From: Eubacteriales bacterium | Lineage (GTDB): Bacteria; Bacillota; Clostridia; Oscillospirales; Oscillospiraceae | Reading direction: 5' to 3' | Assembly (NCBI GenBank): GCA_030528965.1 | Contig: JAUMXS010000060.1 | Span: 1-7,778 of the forward strand | Length of the DNA: 7,778 nt | Shown here: positions 1 through 7,013 of the stretch, in pieces | Layout of the letters: every line of letters begins with the position of its first letter | Position numbering within the stretch: position 1 is the first letter of the stretch | Position numbers and translations under genes: made by a program | The notes under the pieces: generated by a model | What the model was told of the DNA's origin: nothing | The model's input: only the letters and a program-made list of their open reading frames with translations | Databases searched by the model: none

Positions 1-1
1 C

Positions 2-250
2 ATCACGAATCGTCTGCTGGAGAAGAACGCCGAGGATCTGCATATGGGATCTGTTGCCGTTGCCAGAGAAGCCGAGCGCGGGATCGTGGATCTTGAGACC
101 CTCAAAAAGACCAATCAGCACCTGATCAGCACGCTGGAAGAAGTTCGTCAGATCCAGGATGACGGTCATGCCAGACGTGCCGAAGCCGAACTTGAACTCG
201 GTCGTATTGAAGCCGAACTCAAGCAGAAAATGCTCGAACTCCGCGGCTGA
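2..250 (+). CDS. telA: TelA-family (toxic anion resistance) protein, 3' end only
   Basis: The open frame enters from the left edge of the window and ends in TGA at 248-250, so only about the last 82 residues are visible. These read like the conserved C-terminus of the TelA/KlaA family: an EAERGIVDLETL segment, then KTNQHLISTLEEV, then a charged helix of alternating Glu, Arg and Lys rich in Ala and Leu that ends in KQKMLELRG. The family consists of soluble, mostly helical proteins linked genetically to tellurite and other toxic-anion tolerance and to cell-envelope stress; no biochemical activity is firmly established. The internal ATG at 44 lies inside the conserved region and is not a real start. 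The gene ends 12 bp before the next one on the same strand, which suggests one operon with the LemA-like and TPM genes. The family call rests on remembered sequence patterns. Confidence 0.8.
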   Translation: MTNRLLEKNAEDLHMGSVAVAREAERGIVDLETLKKTNQHLISTLEEVRQIQDDGHARRAEAELELGRIEAELKQKMLELRG

Positions 251-262
251 AAGGGCTGAAAG

Positions 263-850
263 ATGGAGATTTTCCGTAAAAAGATCGTTGCCGTTCCCAT
301 CGCCCTTGTTGTTGTCCTGCTCTCCACTATATTCAGCGTGAACCGCACCCTCGGTGCCGCCTGCCAGGAGGTAGAGGCCGGTTTCCATTCCGGTGTTGTT
401 TATGAAGGGTATAAGCGCCCCAGTATCGAAAGTCATCTGGATCTTCGTCTGAATCGCGCCGCAACGATCATTTCTATCGCTGTAAACTACGACGAATTGC
501 AGGATCATACAGACTATATACGCAACACGCGCGAAGCTCTGCTGCACGCACTGGAAAGAGGTTCTGTCCGCAGCTGTTACACCGCCAATGAGATGCTGCA
601 GGAAGCAGTAACCGGCTGGGCCCTTGCAGCAGAGGATACCATGTTCACCGAGCGTGAAGCCATGATACTGGATACCTGCCTCTCCGATTTTACGGAATCC
701 GCCCGTGCCATTACGGAATCCGGCTACAACGAATCGGTCATGGAATTTATTCGTACAACTTACGATGTATTCCCCACGCGCATTCTGGCGGCAATTTCCG
801 GTGTGGATGCGCCGGAATACTTTGACCACATGAATCAGGAGCTGTCATGA
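263..850 (+). CDS. LemA-like membrane-anchored protein
   Basis: This 195-residue protein has a basic N-terminus (MEIFRKK) followed by one hydrophobic helix at about residues 8-28, then a long, mostly helical and acidic extracytoplasmic part. The last third resembles the LemA family end: a YNESVMEFIRTTYDVFPTRI stretch followed by LAAISGVDAPEYF matches the family pattern of YNxAVxxYNxxIxxFPxxxxAxxxGFxxxxYF. The N-terminal half is divergent: the usual LIPNLVETVKGY-like block is replaced by DLRLNRAATIISIAVNYDE. LemA proteins are anchored in the cytoplasmic membrane with a four-helix domain outside, and their function is not settled. The start at 263 is supported by AAAGGG at 250-255, 7 bp upstream. 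The stop overlaps the start of the TPM gene (ATGA at 847-850), indicating translational coupling. LemA and TPM genes are common neighbours. Assignment to the superfamily is fairly likely; strict LemA membership is not certain. Confidence 0.62.
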   Translation: MEIFRKKIVAVPIALVVVLLSTIFSVNRTLGAACQEVEAGFHSGVVYEGYKRPSIESHLDLRLNRAATIISIAVNYDELQDHTDYIRNTREALLHALERGSVRSCYTANEMLQEAVTGWALAAEDTMFTEREAMILDTCLSDFTESARAITESGYNESVMEFIRTTYDVFPTRILAAISGVDAPEYFDHMNQELS

Positions 851-1776
851 AAAGAATTTGCTCTCTTTTGCTGATCCTTGTGTTGCTCGGAACTCTTCCT
901 GTACTGGCTGTCGTGGATCAAAGCGAAGATTTCTATGTCGCAGACTATGCCGGCGTTCTCTCCGATACCACAAAGGAGAAGATCATAAACTATAACGGTG
1001 CGCTGGAACAGCAATGCGACGGCGCACAGATCGTGGTCGTCACCATCAATTACCTCACGGACGGTCTGGACAGCGAGGAGTATGCGCTCAAGCTTTTCAA
1101 TGATTGGGGCGTAGGCAGTGCCGACCAAAACAACGGTATGCTCCTGCTGCTCGTTGCCCGGGAATATAAAGGCTGGCTCTGTCTGGGCTACGGTCTTTCC
1201 GGGCGCATCTCCGACAGAGAGGTCGATCAACTGCTGAACGACCATTTCTGGGACCATGTGGACGCTGACAGATTCGATGAAGGCGTAGACGAACTCTTCA
1301 CCGAACTCATGGCCTGGTACGACGAAGAGTATGACAGTTCTGTCAGCCAGAGCGGCTCGCAGAACAGCGGCAGCCATGTTGTTTCACCCGGTTTCGGTCC
1401 CCAGCCTGACGTCCCCCATTACGCACCGGAAAACCAGTCGAGCGGCTTCAGTCTGCTTTTCTATATCCTCCTGTTCCTCATCATCGGCCTTTGGACAGGA
1501 ATTACGGGTGGACGCCGATACCGCAGAACAGGCAGTATCCTCCCCTACCTGATCTTTGGGGCAACCCGATATTCCCACAGAAACAGGCCTCCCTACAATC
1601 ACCACAACAATTCGTTTAACGACCGCAATAACCACTGGAATCATCGCGGAGGCGGTGGTTTCGGCGGGGGCCGCGGTGGCGGCGGATTTGGTGGATTCGG
1701 CGGCGGTGGCTTCGGAGGAGGCGGCGGCTTCGGCGGCGGAGGTTTCTCCGGCGGCGGTGGCGGCGGACGCAGATGA
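847..1776 (+). CDS. Secreted TPM-domain (YgcG-type) protein with transmembrane helix and Gly-rich tail
   Basis: The 309-residue product begins with a signal peptide (MKRICSLLLILVLLGTLPVLA, residues 1-21). A TPM domain follows at about 28-160: it opens with YVADYAGVLSDTTKEKI and contains the QIVVVTINYL strand, a DWGVGSADQNNGMLLLLV block and a GYGLSGRISD motif. A Ser/Asn-rich linker leads to a hydrophobic helix at about 201-218, then a basic RRYRR patch, an Asn/His-rich stretch (about 245-267) and about 40 residues of almost pure Gly with regularly spaced Phe, ending in RR. TPM domains occur in envelope proteins and have been linked to phosphatase-like activity and photosystem repair in plants; the role of bacterial YgcG-type proteins is unclear. 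AGGAG at 837-841 supports the start. The expected topology is domain outside and Gly-rich tail at or inside the membrane, but the tail's side is an inference. It is coupled to the LemA-like gene. Confidence 0.85.
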   Translation: MKRICSLLLILVLLGTLPVLAVVDQSEDFYVADYAGVLSDTTKEKIINYNGALEQQCDGAQIVVVTINYLTDGLDSEEYALKLFNDWGVGSADQNNGMLLLLVAREYKGWLCLGYGLSGRISDREVDQLLNDHFWDHVDADRFDEGVDELFTELMAWYDEEYDSSVSQSGSQNSGSHVVSPGFGPQPDVPHYAPENQSSGFSLLFYILLFLIIGLWTGITGGRRYRRTGSILPYLIFGATRYSHRNRPPYNHHNNSFNDRNNHWNHRGGGGFGGGRGGGGFGGFGGGGFGGGGGFGGGGFSGGGGGGRR

Positions 1777-1818
1777 GCCAAAATGCTGTTCTATAAGTTC
1801 TGAGATCTGTAATAAAAC

Positions 1819-1860
1819 AAACTCCGTGGACATGCTGAGGAGCAAGTCCACGGAGTTTTT
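1819..1860. terminator. Bidirectional intrinsic terminator between the TPM gene and galE
   Basis: There is a perfect 11-bp inverted repeat, ACTCCGTGGAC at 1821-1831 and GTCCACGGAGT at 1846-1856, with a 14-nt loop. On the plus strand it is followed by TTTTT. On the minus strand the flank reads as a T-rich run (TTTGTTTTATT, from 1810-1820). It therefore suits both the rightward telA-lemA-TPM unit and the leftward galE transcript, whose stop lies about 30 bp away. Confidence 0.85.
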
Positions 1861-1888
1861 CTGTTATCCGCGCCAGGTTTACATAATA

Positions 1889-2908
1889 TCATTCTTCTGA
1901 ATATCCATGCGGATTGTCTTTTTGCCAGTTCCAGGAGTCCCGGCACATATCTTCCAGTGTAAGTTCCGCATGCCAATGAAGGAGCTTGGCGGCACGTGAA
2001 GGGTCGGCCCAATAGGCCGCAATATCACCCGGACGGCGCGGTCCGAACACATAGGGTATCTCCACTCCGCTTGCTGACGAGAAAGCATTCACCATTTCCA
2101 ACACGCTTCTACCCTGTCCGGTACCGAGATTGATCGCCTCACAGCCGGTCCGCCCGACGGCATATTCTACGGCAGCCAGATGCCCGCGCGCGAGATCCAC
2201 CACATGCAGATAATCGCGCAGGCAGGTACCATCGGGTGTCGGCCAATCGTTCCCGAAAATGGTAAGCCGCGGCAAACGTCCCACAGCGACCTGAGAGATA
2301 TAAGGCATGAGATTGTTGGGGATTCCATCCGGATCCTCGCCGATCCGTCCGCTCTCATGCGCACCAACCGGATTGAAATACCGCAGCATCACAACAGAGA
2401 GCGAAGGATCCGCTGCTGACGAGTCTTCCAGGAATTGTTCGATCATCTGCTTGCTGCGTCCGTACGGACTGGAACAAACGCCGCGCGGCATGTCCTCCGT
2501 AAACAGGCTCACACCCGGTTCTCCATAAACCGTGGCCGAGGAGCTGAACACAAATATTTTAACATCATACGCCGCCATGACTTCCAGCAGCGTCAGCGCG
2601 GCGTCAAGATTATTCCGATAATAGCGCAGCGGCTCCCGCACGGATTCACCCACTGCTTTCAGGCCCGCCAAATGGATCACTGCCTCCGGTTTCTCCTGCG
2701 CAAACACCTGATCCAGCGCCGCCCGGTCACAGACATCGATCTCATAAAATGCCGGTGCCGTACCGGTCAGTTCACCGATACGACGTACTGCCTCGGGGCT
2801 GCTGTTGGACAGGTTATCCGCTATGATCACGTGATGTCCCGCGCCGATCAATTCGACTGCGGTATGAGAGCCGATGTATCCCGCTCCGCCCGTAAGAAGT
2901 ATATTCAT
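1889..2908 (-). CDS. galE: UDP-glucose 4-epimerase
   Basis: This 339-residue protein matches the usual GalE length of about 338. It interconverts UDP-glucose and UDP-galactose in the cytosol using tightly bound NAD, in the Leloir pathway and in supplying galactose for surface polysaccharides. It is an extended short-chain dehydrogenase: the NAD-binding GGAGYIGSH lies at residues 7-15, the FSSSATVYGEP block with the catalytic Ser at 124, and the YxxxK pair at Tyr149 and Lys153, the same numbering as the E. coli enzyme. Downstream come LRYFNPVGAH and the RDYLHVVDLARGH motif. The frame is open far upstream, but the family N-terminus MNILLTGG fixes the start at 2908, and AAAGGTG (plus 2919-2925) lies 10 nt upstream. 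It is transcribed alone, divergently from the ABC-F gene and convergently with the TPM unit. No galK or galT is adjacent, so a role in precursor supply is as likely as galactose catabolism. Confidence 0.96.
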   Translation of the reverse strand: MNILLTGGAGYIGSHTAVELIGAGHHVIIADNLSNSSPEAVRRIGELTGTAPAFYEIDVCDRAALDQVFAQEKPEAVIHLAGLKAVGESVREPLRYYRNNLDAALTLLEVMAAYDVKIFVFSSSATVYGEPGVSLFTEDMPRGVCSSPYGRSKQMIEQFLEDSSAADPSLSVVMLRYFNPVGAHESGRIGEDPDGIPNNLMPYISQVAVGRLPRLTIFGNDWPTPDGTCLRDYLHVVDLARGHLAAVEYAVGRTGCEAINLGTGQGRSVLEMVNAFSSASGVEIPYVFGPRRPGDIAAYWADPSRAAKLLHWHAELTLEDMCRDSWNWQKDNPHGYSEE

Positions 2909-2981
2909 ATACGTGCCGCACCTTTCTTCCATCGATGGATAGCTATGGTCGTTATTCTTCAAAGACTCTTCAATTATAATT

Positions 2982-3010
2982 ATTATAAACCAAAAACCAC
3001 ACCTCCGCAA
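2982..3010 (-). promoter_or_regulatory. Putative sigma-A promoter for galE
   Basis: On the minus strand there is a perfect TATAAT (plus 2982-2987) preceded, after exactly 17 nt, by TTGCGG (plus 3005-3010), which matches TTGACA at three of six positions. A second TATAAT overlaps 2973-2978 but has no good -35. The predicted transcript would have a leader of about 65 nt before the galE start. Confidence 0.5.
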
Positions 3011-3031
3011 GGGCGGCCGAAAGCATGCATG

Positions 3032-3060
3032 TTGAAAAACTTTGAACTGTATGGCATAAT
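3032..3060 (+). promoter_or_regulatory. Putative sigma-A promoter for the ABC-F gene
   Basis: TTGAAA at 3032-3037 and CATAAT at 3055-3060 are separated by 17 nt, five of six matches for each box. It lies about 22 bp from the galE -35 box, back to back. The predicted start site, near 3067, leaves a leader of roughly 90 nt before the ABC-F ATG at 3157. Confidence 0.6.
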
Positions 3061-3156
3061 GATGCTGATACATCCGGGAACAAACAGGGTTCTGTCCAAA
3101 AGCACTATTGCATCGGGACCAAAGCATCCCGTCAAATCCAAAAGGAGTACACCCCT

Positions 3157-4776
3157 ATGATCACCACAGAAAACCTCTCTCTTCAATACGGCGGACAGGT
3201 CCTCTTTTCTCATGTTGACCTGCAATTCACAGCCGGCAACTGCTATGGTATTATCGGCGCCAACGGTGCAGGAAAATCCACTTTCCTGCGGCTTCTTTCC
3301 GGTGAGGAAGAACCCAGCAACGGTCAGATCCACGTTGATCCCAAACGCCGGATGTCTGTTCTGAAACAAAACCAGAGTCTGTACGACGAGTATCCCGTTC
3401 TCGATACCGTTATAATGGGTAATCAGCGTCTGTACGAATGTGGAAAAGAAAAGGACGCCATATACGAAAAAGAAGATTTCAGCAATGAGGATGGGCTGCG
3501 TGCTGCCGCGCTGGAGGAGGAATATGCCGAGTTAGGCGGCTGGGAAGCAGAATCCGACGCCTCCCGTCTGCTGCAGGGACTTGGGATCCCTGTGGAACTT
3601 CACTCCTGCCGAATGGCCGAGCTGGAAGGCCGGCAAAAAGTCAAAGTCCTGCTCGCGCAGGCGCTCTTCGGACGTCCTGATATCATTTTGCTGGACGAAC
3701 CGACCAACAACCTCGACCTTGCCTCCGTCGTCTGGCTCGAAGACTTTCTCCTTGACTATGAGGGAACCGTTCTTGTCGTGAGCCATGATCGTTATTTCCT
3801 CAACACCGTCTGCACCCATATCGTGGATATCGACTACGGAAAAATCCGTATGTATGTCGGTAACTACGACTTCTGGTTTGAATCCAGCCAGCTCATTCAA
3901 AAACTTGTCCGAGACCAGAACAAAAAAGCTGCGCAAAAAATTGAAGAACTGCAAAACTTCATTCGCCGTTTCTCCGCCAACAAATCCAAGTCCCGTCAGG
4001 CAACCTCCCGCAGGAAACTGCTGGATAAGCTCTCGATCGAAGAATTGCCTGCCTCCAGCCGCCGCTACCCCTGGGTCGGCTTCAAGGCCGAGCGGGAGCC
4101 TGGCAAAGACCGGCTTTTTGTTACAGAGGTCTCCAAAACCGTCGATGGTGTAAAGCTTCTAAATAAGGTCAGTTTCATCGTGGGCAAAGAGGATAAGATC
4201 GCCATTCTCGGTCGAAATGAAAATGCCGTAACATGTCTGTTTCAGATTCTCGCGGGGGAACTGGAACCCGATGAAGGAACCGTCAAATGGGGCATCAGCA
4301 CTACCCAGGCCTATTTTCCGAAAGATCATAACCATTTCTTTGAGAATTGTGAGTATGACCTCATGGACTGGATGCGTCAGTTCTCCGTGGACAAACGGGA
4401 AAGCTATCTTCGAACCTTCCTCGGCCGTATGCTCTTCTCCGGCGATGAGGTTTATAAACCGGTTCGTGTTCTGTCCGGCGGTGAGAAGGTGCGCTGTATG
4501 CTTTCCAAGATGATGCTCTCTGGGTCCAATGTTCTGATGTTTGATCAGCCCACAAACCATCTCGACCTTGAAAGCATTGCTGCGCTCAACAACGGTATGG
4601 ATGCATTCCCCTTCAACATTCTTTTCAGTACCCACGATCATCAGATGACCCAGACCGTCGCCAACCGTATCATCGACATTCAGGAGGACGGTTCCATTAT
4701 CGATCGCCTGTGTACCTATGATGAATACATGCATATCGGAGAGTCGGAAAGTGATGTTCATGCGCTGAACCAGTGA
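3157..4776 (+). CDS. ABC-F ATPase (YbiT/YkpA-like), with a degenerate second ATP site
   Basis: The 539-residue protein has two nucleotide-binding domains on one chain and no transmembrane segments, the layout of ABC-F proteins that act on the ribosome near the E site. NBD1 has Walker A GANGAGKST (34-42), Walker B IILLDEPTNNLD (176-187, Glu181) and H-switch His210. The linker (about 235-310; YVGNYDFW, then a charged FIRRFSANKSKSRQATSRRK helix) resembles the tRNA-interaction arm of YbiT/YkpA-type members. NBD2 has an intact signature LSGGE (439-443) and His493. Its Walker A reads GRNENAVT (352-359, Val358 where Lys is expected), and its Walker B has Gln464 in place of the catalytic Glu. The NBD1 signature is LEGRQ (156-160). 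Site 1 is therefore canonical and site 2 probably does not hydrolyse ATP. The start is supported by AAAGGAG at 3141-3147. A housekeeping translation role or antibiotic tolerance cannot be told apart from sequence; it most resembles the housekeeping group. Confidence 0.92.
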   Translation: MITTENLSLQYGGQVLFSHVDLQFTAGNCYGIIGANGAGKSTFLRLLSGEEEPSNGQIHVDPKRRMSVLKQNQSLYDEYPVLDTVIMGNQRLYECGKEKDAIYEKEDFSNEDGLRAAALEEEYAELGGWEAESDASRLLQGLGIPVELHSCRMAELEGRQKVKVLLAQALFGRPDIILLDEPTNNLDLASVVWLEDFLLDYEGTVLVVSHDRYFLNTVCTHIVDIDYGKIRMYVGNYDFWFESSQLIQKLVRDQNKKAAQKIEELQNFIRRFSANKSKSRQATSRRKLLDKLSIEELPASSRRYPWVGFKAEREPGKDRLFVTEVSKTVDGVKLLNKVSFIVGKEDKIAILGRNENAVTCLFQILAGELEPDEGTVKWGISTTQAYFPKDHNHFFENCEYDLMDWMRQFSVDKRESYLRTFLGRMLFSGDEVYKPVRVLSGGEKVRCMLSKMMLSGSNVLMFDQPTNHLDLESIAALNNGMDAFPFNILFSTHDHQMTQTVANRIIDIQEDGSIIDRLCTYDEYMHIGESESDVHALNQ

Positions 4777-4784
4777 TCCGGTAA

Positions 4785-4828
4785 AAAATAAGACTGTCGG
4801 AAGAATTTCCGGCAGTCTTTTCTTTTTC
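4785..4828. terminator. Bidirectional intrinsic terminator between the ABC-F gene and spoVT
   Basis: A 13-bp stem pairs 4790-4802 (AAGACTGTCGGAA) with 4807-4819 (TTCCGGCAGTCTT), with one G-U pair and a GAAT loop. A T-rich tract (4818-4828) follows on the plus strand. On the minus strand the stem is followed by ATTTTTTA, the complement of 4782-4789. It sits between two converging genes and can serve both. Confidence 0.88.
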
Positions 4829-4849
4829 ATTATAAGCTTAATTGTAAGG

Positions 4850-5392
4850 TCAACCCTCGAGTTGACGGCCGAGGAATGTTGCCACGGTCTGGGCCAGTTT
4901 TGTCTCCAGTTCCCCCGCAGGTCCACTGTTTGGCAATGCAATAAACGCTATACAGCCCAGCACATCCCCTTCCGAAAGGATGGGGGCCTGCACGGAGATC
5001 GAGTACCGCTCATCGGCTTCGGTCAGCGGCAGCGACATCATGCCGATTTCGGCCCGATACAGCCTTCGGGACTCCATCAGCTGCTCCAGTTCATGGCTGA
5101 TCCGCTTGTCGATCAGTTCCCGCCGGGGCAGCCCGGCTACAGCGATCACACTGTCTCTGTCACAAACGACAGTCATGCTTCCCGTTGACTTATGCAGGCT
5201 TTCACAGATCTGAGATGCAAACTCTGCCAGTTCACCCATCGGCGAGTATTTTTTGAAAATGACTTCTCCATCTTTTTCTGTGTATATTTCCAGAGGGTCT
5301 CCATCCCGAATACGCATTGTCCGACGAATCTCCTTGGGGATTACGACTCTGCCAAGATCGTCAATGCGTCTTACAATACCGGTTGCTTTCAT
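4850..5392 (-). CDS. spoVT: Stage V sporulation protein T, AbrB-family transcription regulator
   Basis: The 180-residue protein starts with the AbrB/SpoVT DNA-binding domain (residues 1-53), whose MKATGIVRRIDDLGRVVIPK start followed by EIRRTMRIRDGDPLEIY is nearly invariant in SpoVT. A GAF-like sensing domain fills about 55-180 (TVVCDRDSVIAVAG, then SVQAPILSEGDVLGCIAFIA). In Bacillus, SpoVT is a tetrameric regulator made in the forespore under sigma-G that tunes other sigma-G genes, spore coat and germination properties. The length agrees with the 178-residue Bacillus protein. The frame is open further upstream, but the family N-terminus and AAGGAGA (plus 5400-5406, 7 nt from the ATG) fix the start at 5392. 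It is a single-gene unit ending at a bidirectional terminator. Its presence is the strongest clue that the host forms endospores. Confidence 0.95.
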   Translation of the reverse strand: MKATGIVRRIDDLGRVVIPKEIRRTMRIRDGDPLEIYTEKDGEVIFKKYSPMGELAEFASQICESLHKSTGSMTVVCDRDSVIAVAGLPRRELIDKRISHELEQLMESRRLYRAEIGMMSLPLTEADERYSISVQAPILSEGDVLGCIAFIALPNSGPAGELETKLAQTVATFLGRQLEG

Positions 5393-5425
5393 ATATCTAT
5401 CTCCTTGTATCGCGTATGGTGTTGT

Positions 5426-5454
5426 TAGTATCTGTAAGGTCAAAGACTTTATTC
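5426..5454 (-). promoter_or_regulatory. Putative sigma-G-type promoter for spoVT
   Basis: On the minus strand GAATA (plus 5450-5454) and GATACTA (plus 5426-5432) are separated by 17 nt. This fits the sigma-G pattern recalled from Bacillus (-35 GHATR, -10 CATNHTA) except for the first base of the -10. The predicted start would be about 7 nt downstream, giving a short leader containing the AAGGAGA site. A TTGACC also lies in the spacer, but no sigma-A -10 sits at the right distance from it. Confidence 0.5.
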
Positions 5455-5537
5455 CGGTTTATTGGTTTTTTGAAAACGGAATCCGTGATCTTCCTCTCTT
5501 TTCCATGCTGTGCTGTAAAAAAACCGGGATCCAAACG

Positions 5538-5570
5538 AAAAAAGCGCGGCACAGTATAAAACCGTGCCGC
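5538..5570 (-). terminator. Intrinsic terminator of kup
   Basis: Read on the minus strand, GCGGCACGGT and ACTGTGCCGC pair over 10 bp (one G-U) around a TTTAT loop (plus 5546-5570), followed by GC and TTTTTT (plus 5538-5543). It lies 51 bp past the kup stop and upstream of the spoVT promoter, so it insulates spoVT from kup transcription. Confidence 0.85.
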
Positions 5571-5621
5571 ACCTGCATCTTTAAACCCATTCCATATTAT
5601 AGCCGAAAAACAACATGAATC

Positions 5622-7013
5622 TCAACCGACAGTTTTGTTCGACGGCTTCTCGAGACGCTGTATCCGTTGATACTCGCTGCCGGAAGGAATGATCATAGGA
5701 ACGCTCTCTGTAATGACCGACGCATTATCCAAACCATACCATTTCGTCTTCGAACCGGCAACTTTGCGAATCGCGTACTTAAACCGCAGGATATAACCAT
5801 CCAGAAAACTCAATTCCGACTTGCTGGGTATCGATTTATGAATGAGGTAAAACTTAAAGTTACCCACCGAGGACACTCCGTAAATGGAGTATTTTTTCTC
5901 CTGATCCGGAAGCTCTCCGCGCTTCTGCAGATCCTGCACGATCTGCCGCAGATATACGTTCACCTGCTGATTACACTGGAAGCCCAGATTAAGCTTTATG
6001 CGGAAAATATAATCTGTCCCGTAGATTTCTACCTGATAATTCATATCTTTCGGGGTATCCAATACATTGACGCTGAGGAACCAATAGGCCTTCGCACGCT
6101 TGGGATCCTTATCCAGAATTGAATACAGGATATCACGGTCAATGCTCTCATTGTTGCTACCCTTTTCCAGGTATACCAGGTTGTGCGCAAGAATGGGAAT
6201 GGACGTATCCTCATGAAGCTTTTTCAGAGATTCCACATGATCGCGCATGGCCAGCTCAATGCAGTACTTCTGCTCCAGCTGGGTACCGCGGTACCAAACG
6301 ATCATGATGCCCAGAATGACCAAAGTCAGCAGAGCCGTAAAATATCCGCCGTGGAAGAACTTGCCAAGGCTGGATACAAAGAATACCGACTCGATCAAAC
6401 CAAACACGATCAGCATAACCCAGGGCTGGATCTTCTTATGTTTGACCTTTTGCAGATAAGCGAAGATCAGTATAGTGGTCATCAGCATCGTCAGCGTGAT
6501 GGCCAGGCCGTATGCAGACTCGATCTTATGACCGGAACGGAAATACAGCACCACAAGGCTGCATCCCACCCACAGGATGATATTGACCGTCCCAATGTAG
6601 AGCTGTCCCTTGGTATCAGACGGATACTGGATTTTCAGATGAGGCAGCAGATCCAGCAGGATCGCCTCAGAAACGAGGGTATAAGATCCTGTAATGAGAG
6701 CCTGCGACGCGATAACAGCCGCCATAGCGCTCAGAATGACGGCCACAGGACGCATCATAACCGGCAGCATCTGAAAGAACGGATTCATATCCTGAATTCC
6801 ATACAGGGCTGTATTGGCCATGTTATTAATAATCCAGGCGCCCTGTCCCATATAATTGAGGATCAGGCAGGTCTTGACAAAGGGCCAGCTGAAATAAACA
6901 TTTTCACGCCCTACATGCCCCATGTCGGAATAAAGCGCCTCGGCGCCGGTCGTGGCCAGGAATACGCTTCCGAGGATCATGAGGCCCGCCTTGTTATACG
7001 GGCTGAGAAGCAC
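5622..7013 (-). CDS. kup: Kup C-terminal fragment (later membrane helices and cytoplasmic domain)
   Basis: This open piece of 463 codons continues exactly where the first fragment stops. It contains SVFLATTGAEALYSDMGHVG (about 16-35), the ASQALITGSYTLVSEA block, a run of membrane helices to about residue 243, and a long soluble C-terminal region (from about YRGTQLEQKY to the end) typical of the Kup cytoplasmic domain. The GTG at 7011-7013 directly follows the TAG but has no convincing ribosome binding site, so independent translation is doubtful; restart after termination is possible. It ends with TGA at 5622-5624. Confidence 0.7.
   Translation of the reverse strand: MLLSPYNKAGLMILGSVFLATTGAEALYSDMGHVGRENVYFSWPFVKTCLILNYMGQGAWIINNMANTALYGIQDMNPFFQMLPVMMRPVAVILSAMAAVIASQALITGSYTLVSEAILLDLLPHLKIQYPSDTKGQLYIGTVNIILWVGCSLVVLYFRSGHKIESAYGLAITLTMLMTTILIFAYLQKVKHKKIQPWVMLIVFGLIESVFFVSSLGKFFHGGYFTALLTLVILGIMIVWYRGTQLEQKYCIELAMRDHVESLKKLHEDTSIPILAHNLVYLEKGSNNESIDRDILYSILDKDPKRAKAYWFLSVNVLDTPKDMNYQVEIYGTDYIFRIKLNLGFQCNQQVNVYLRQIVQDLQKRGELPDQEKKYSIYGVSSVGNFKFYLIHKSIPSKSELSFLDGYILRFKYAIRKVAGSKTKWYGLDNASVITESVPMIIPSGSEYQRIQRLEKPSNKTVG

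Noticed and set aside
1819..1860. The inverted repeat after the TPM gene as a mobile-element end or attachment site
   Set aside because: Stem plus T-runs on both strands between converging genes is fully explained by a bidirectional terminator; there is no flanking duplication or transposase.
2909..3127. Upstream extension of the galE frame to 3127
   Set aside because: GalE homologues start at MNILLTGG, the ribosome binding site and promoter lie within the extension, and the extra residues look like translated non-coding sequence.
3059..3160. A short open frame (ATG at 3059 or 3062) that ends in TGA overlapping the ABC-F start codon, a possible leader peptide
   Set aside because: Its ATGs lie upstream of the transcription start predicted from the TTGAAA/CATAAT promoter, there is no ribosome binding site, and the peptide has no recognisable features.
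2435..3160. A plus-strand open frame of 241 codons across galE and the intergenic region
   Set aside because: It is antisense to galE, has no ribosome binding site, and its translation has no recognisable domain.
5393..5443. Alternative upstream start for spoVT at 5443
   Set aside because: It would place the start upstream of the proposed sigma-G -10 box and the ribosome binding site; SpoVT proteins start at MKATGIVRR.
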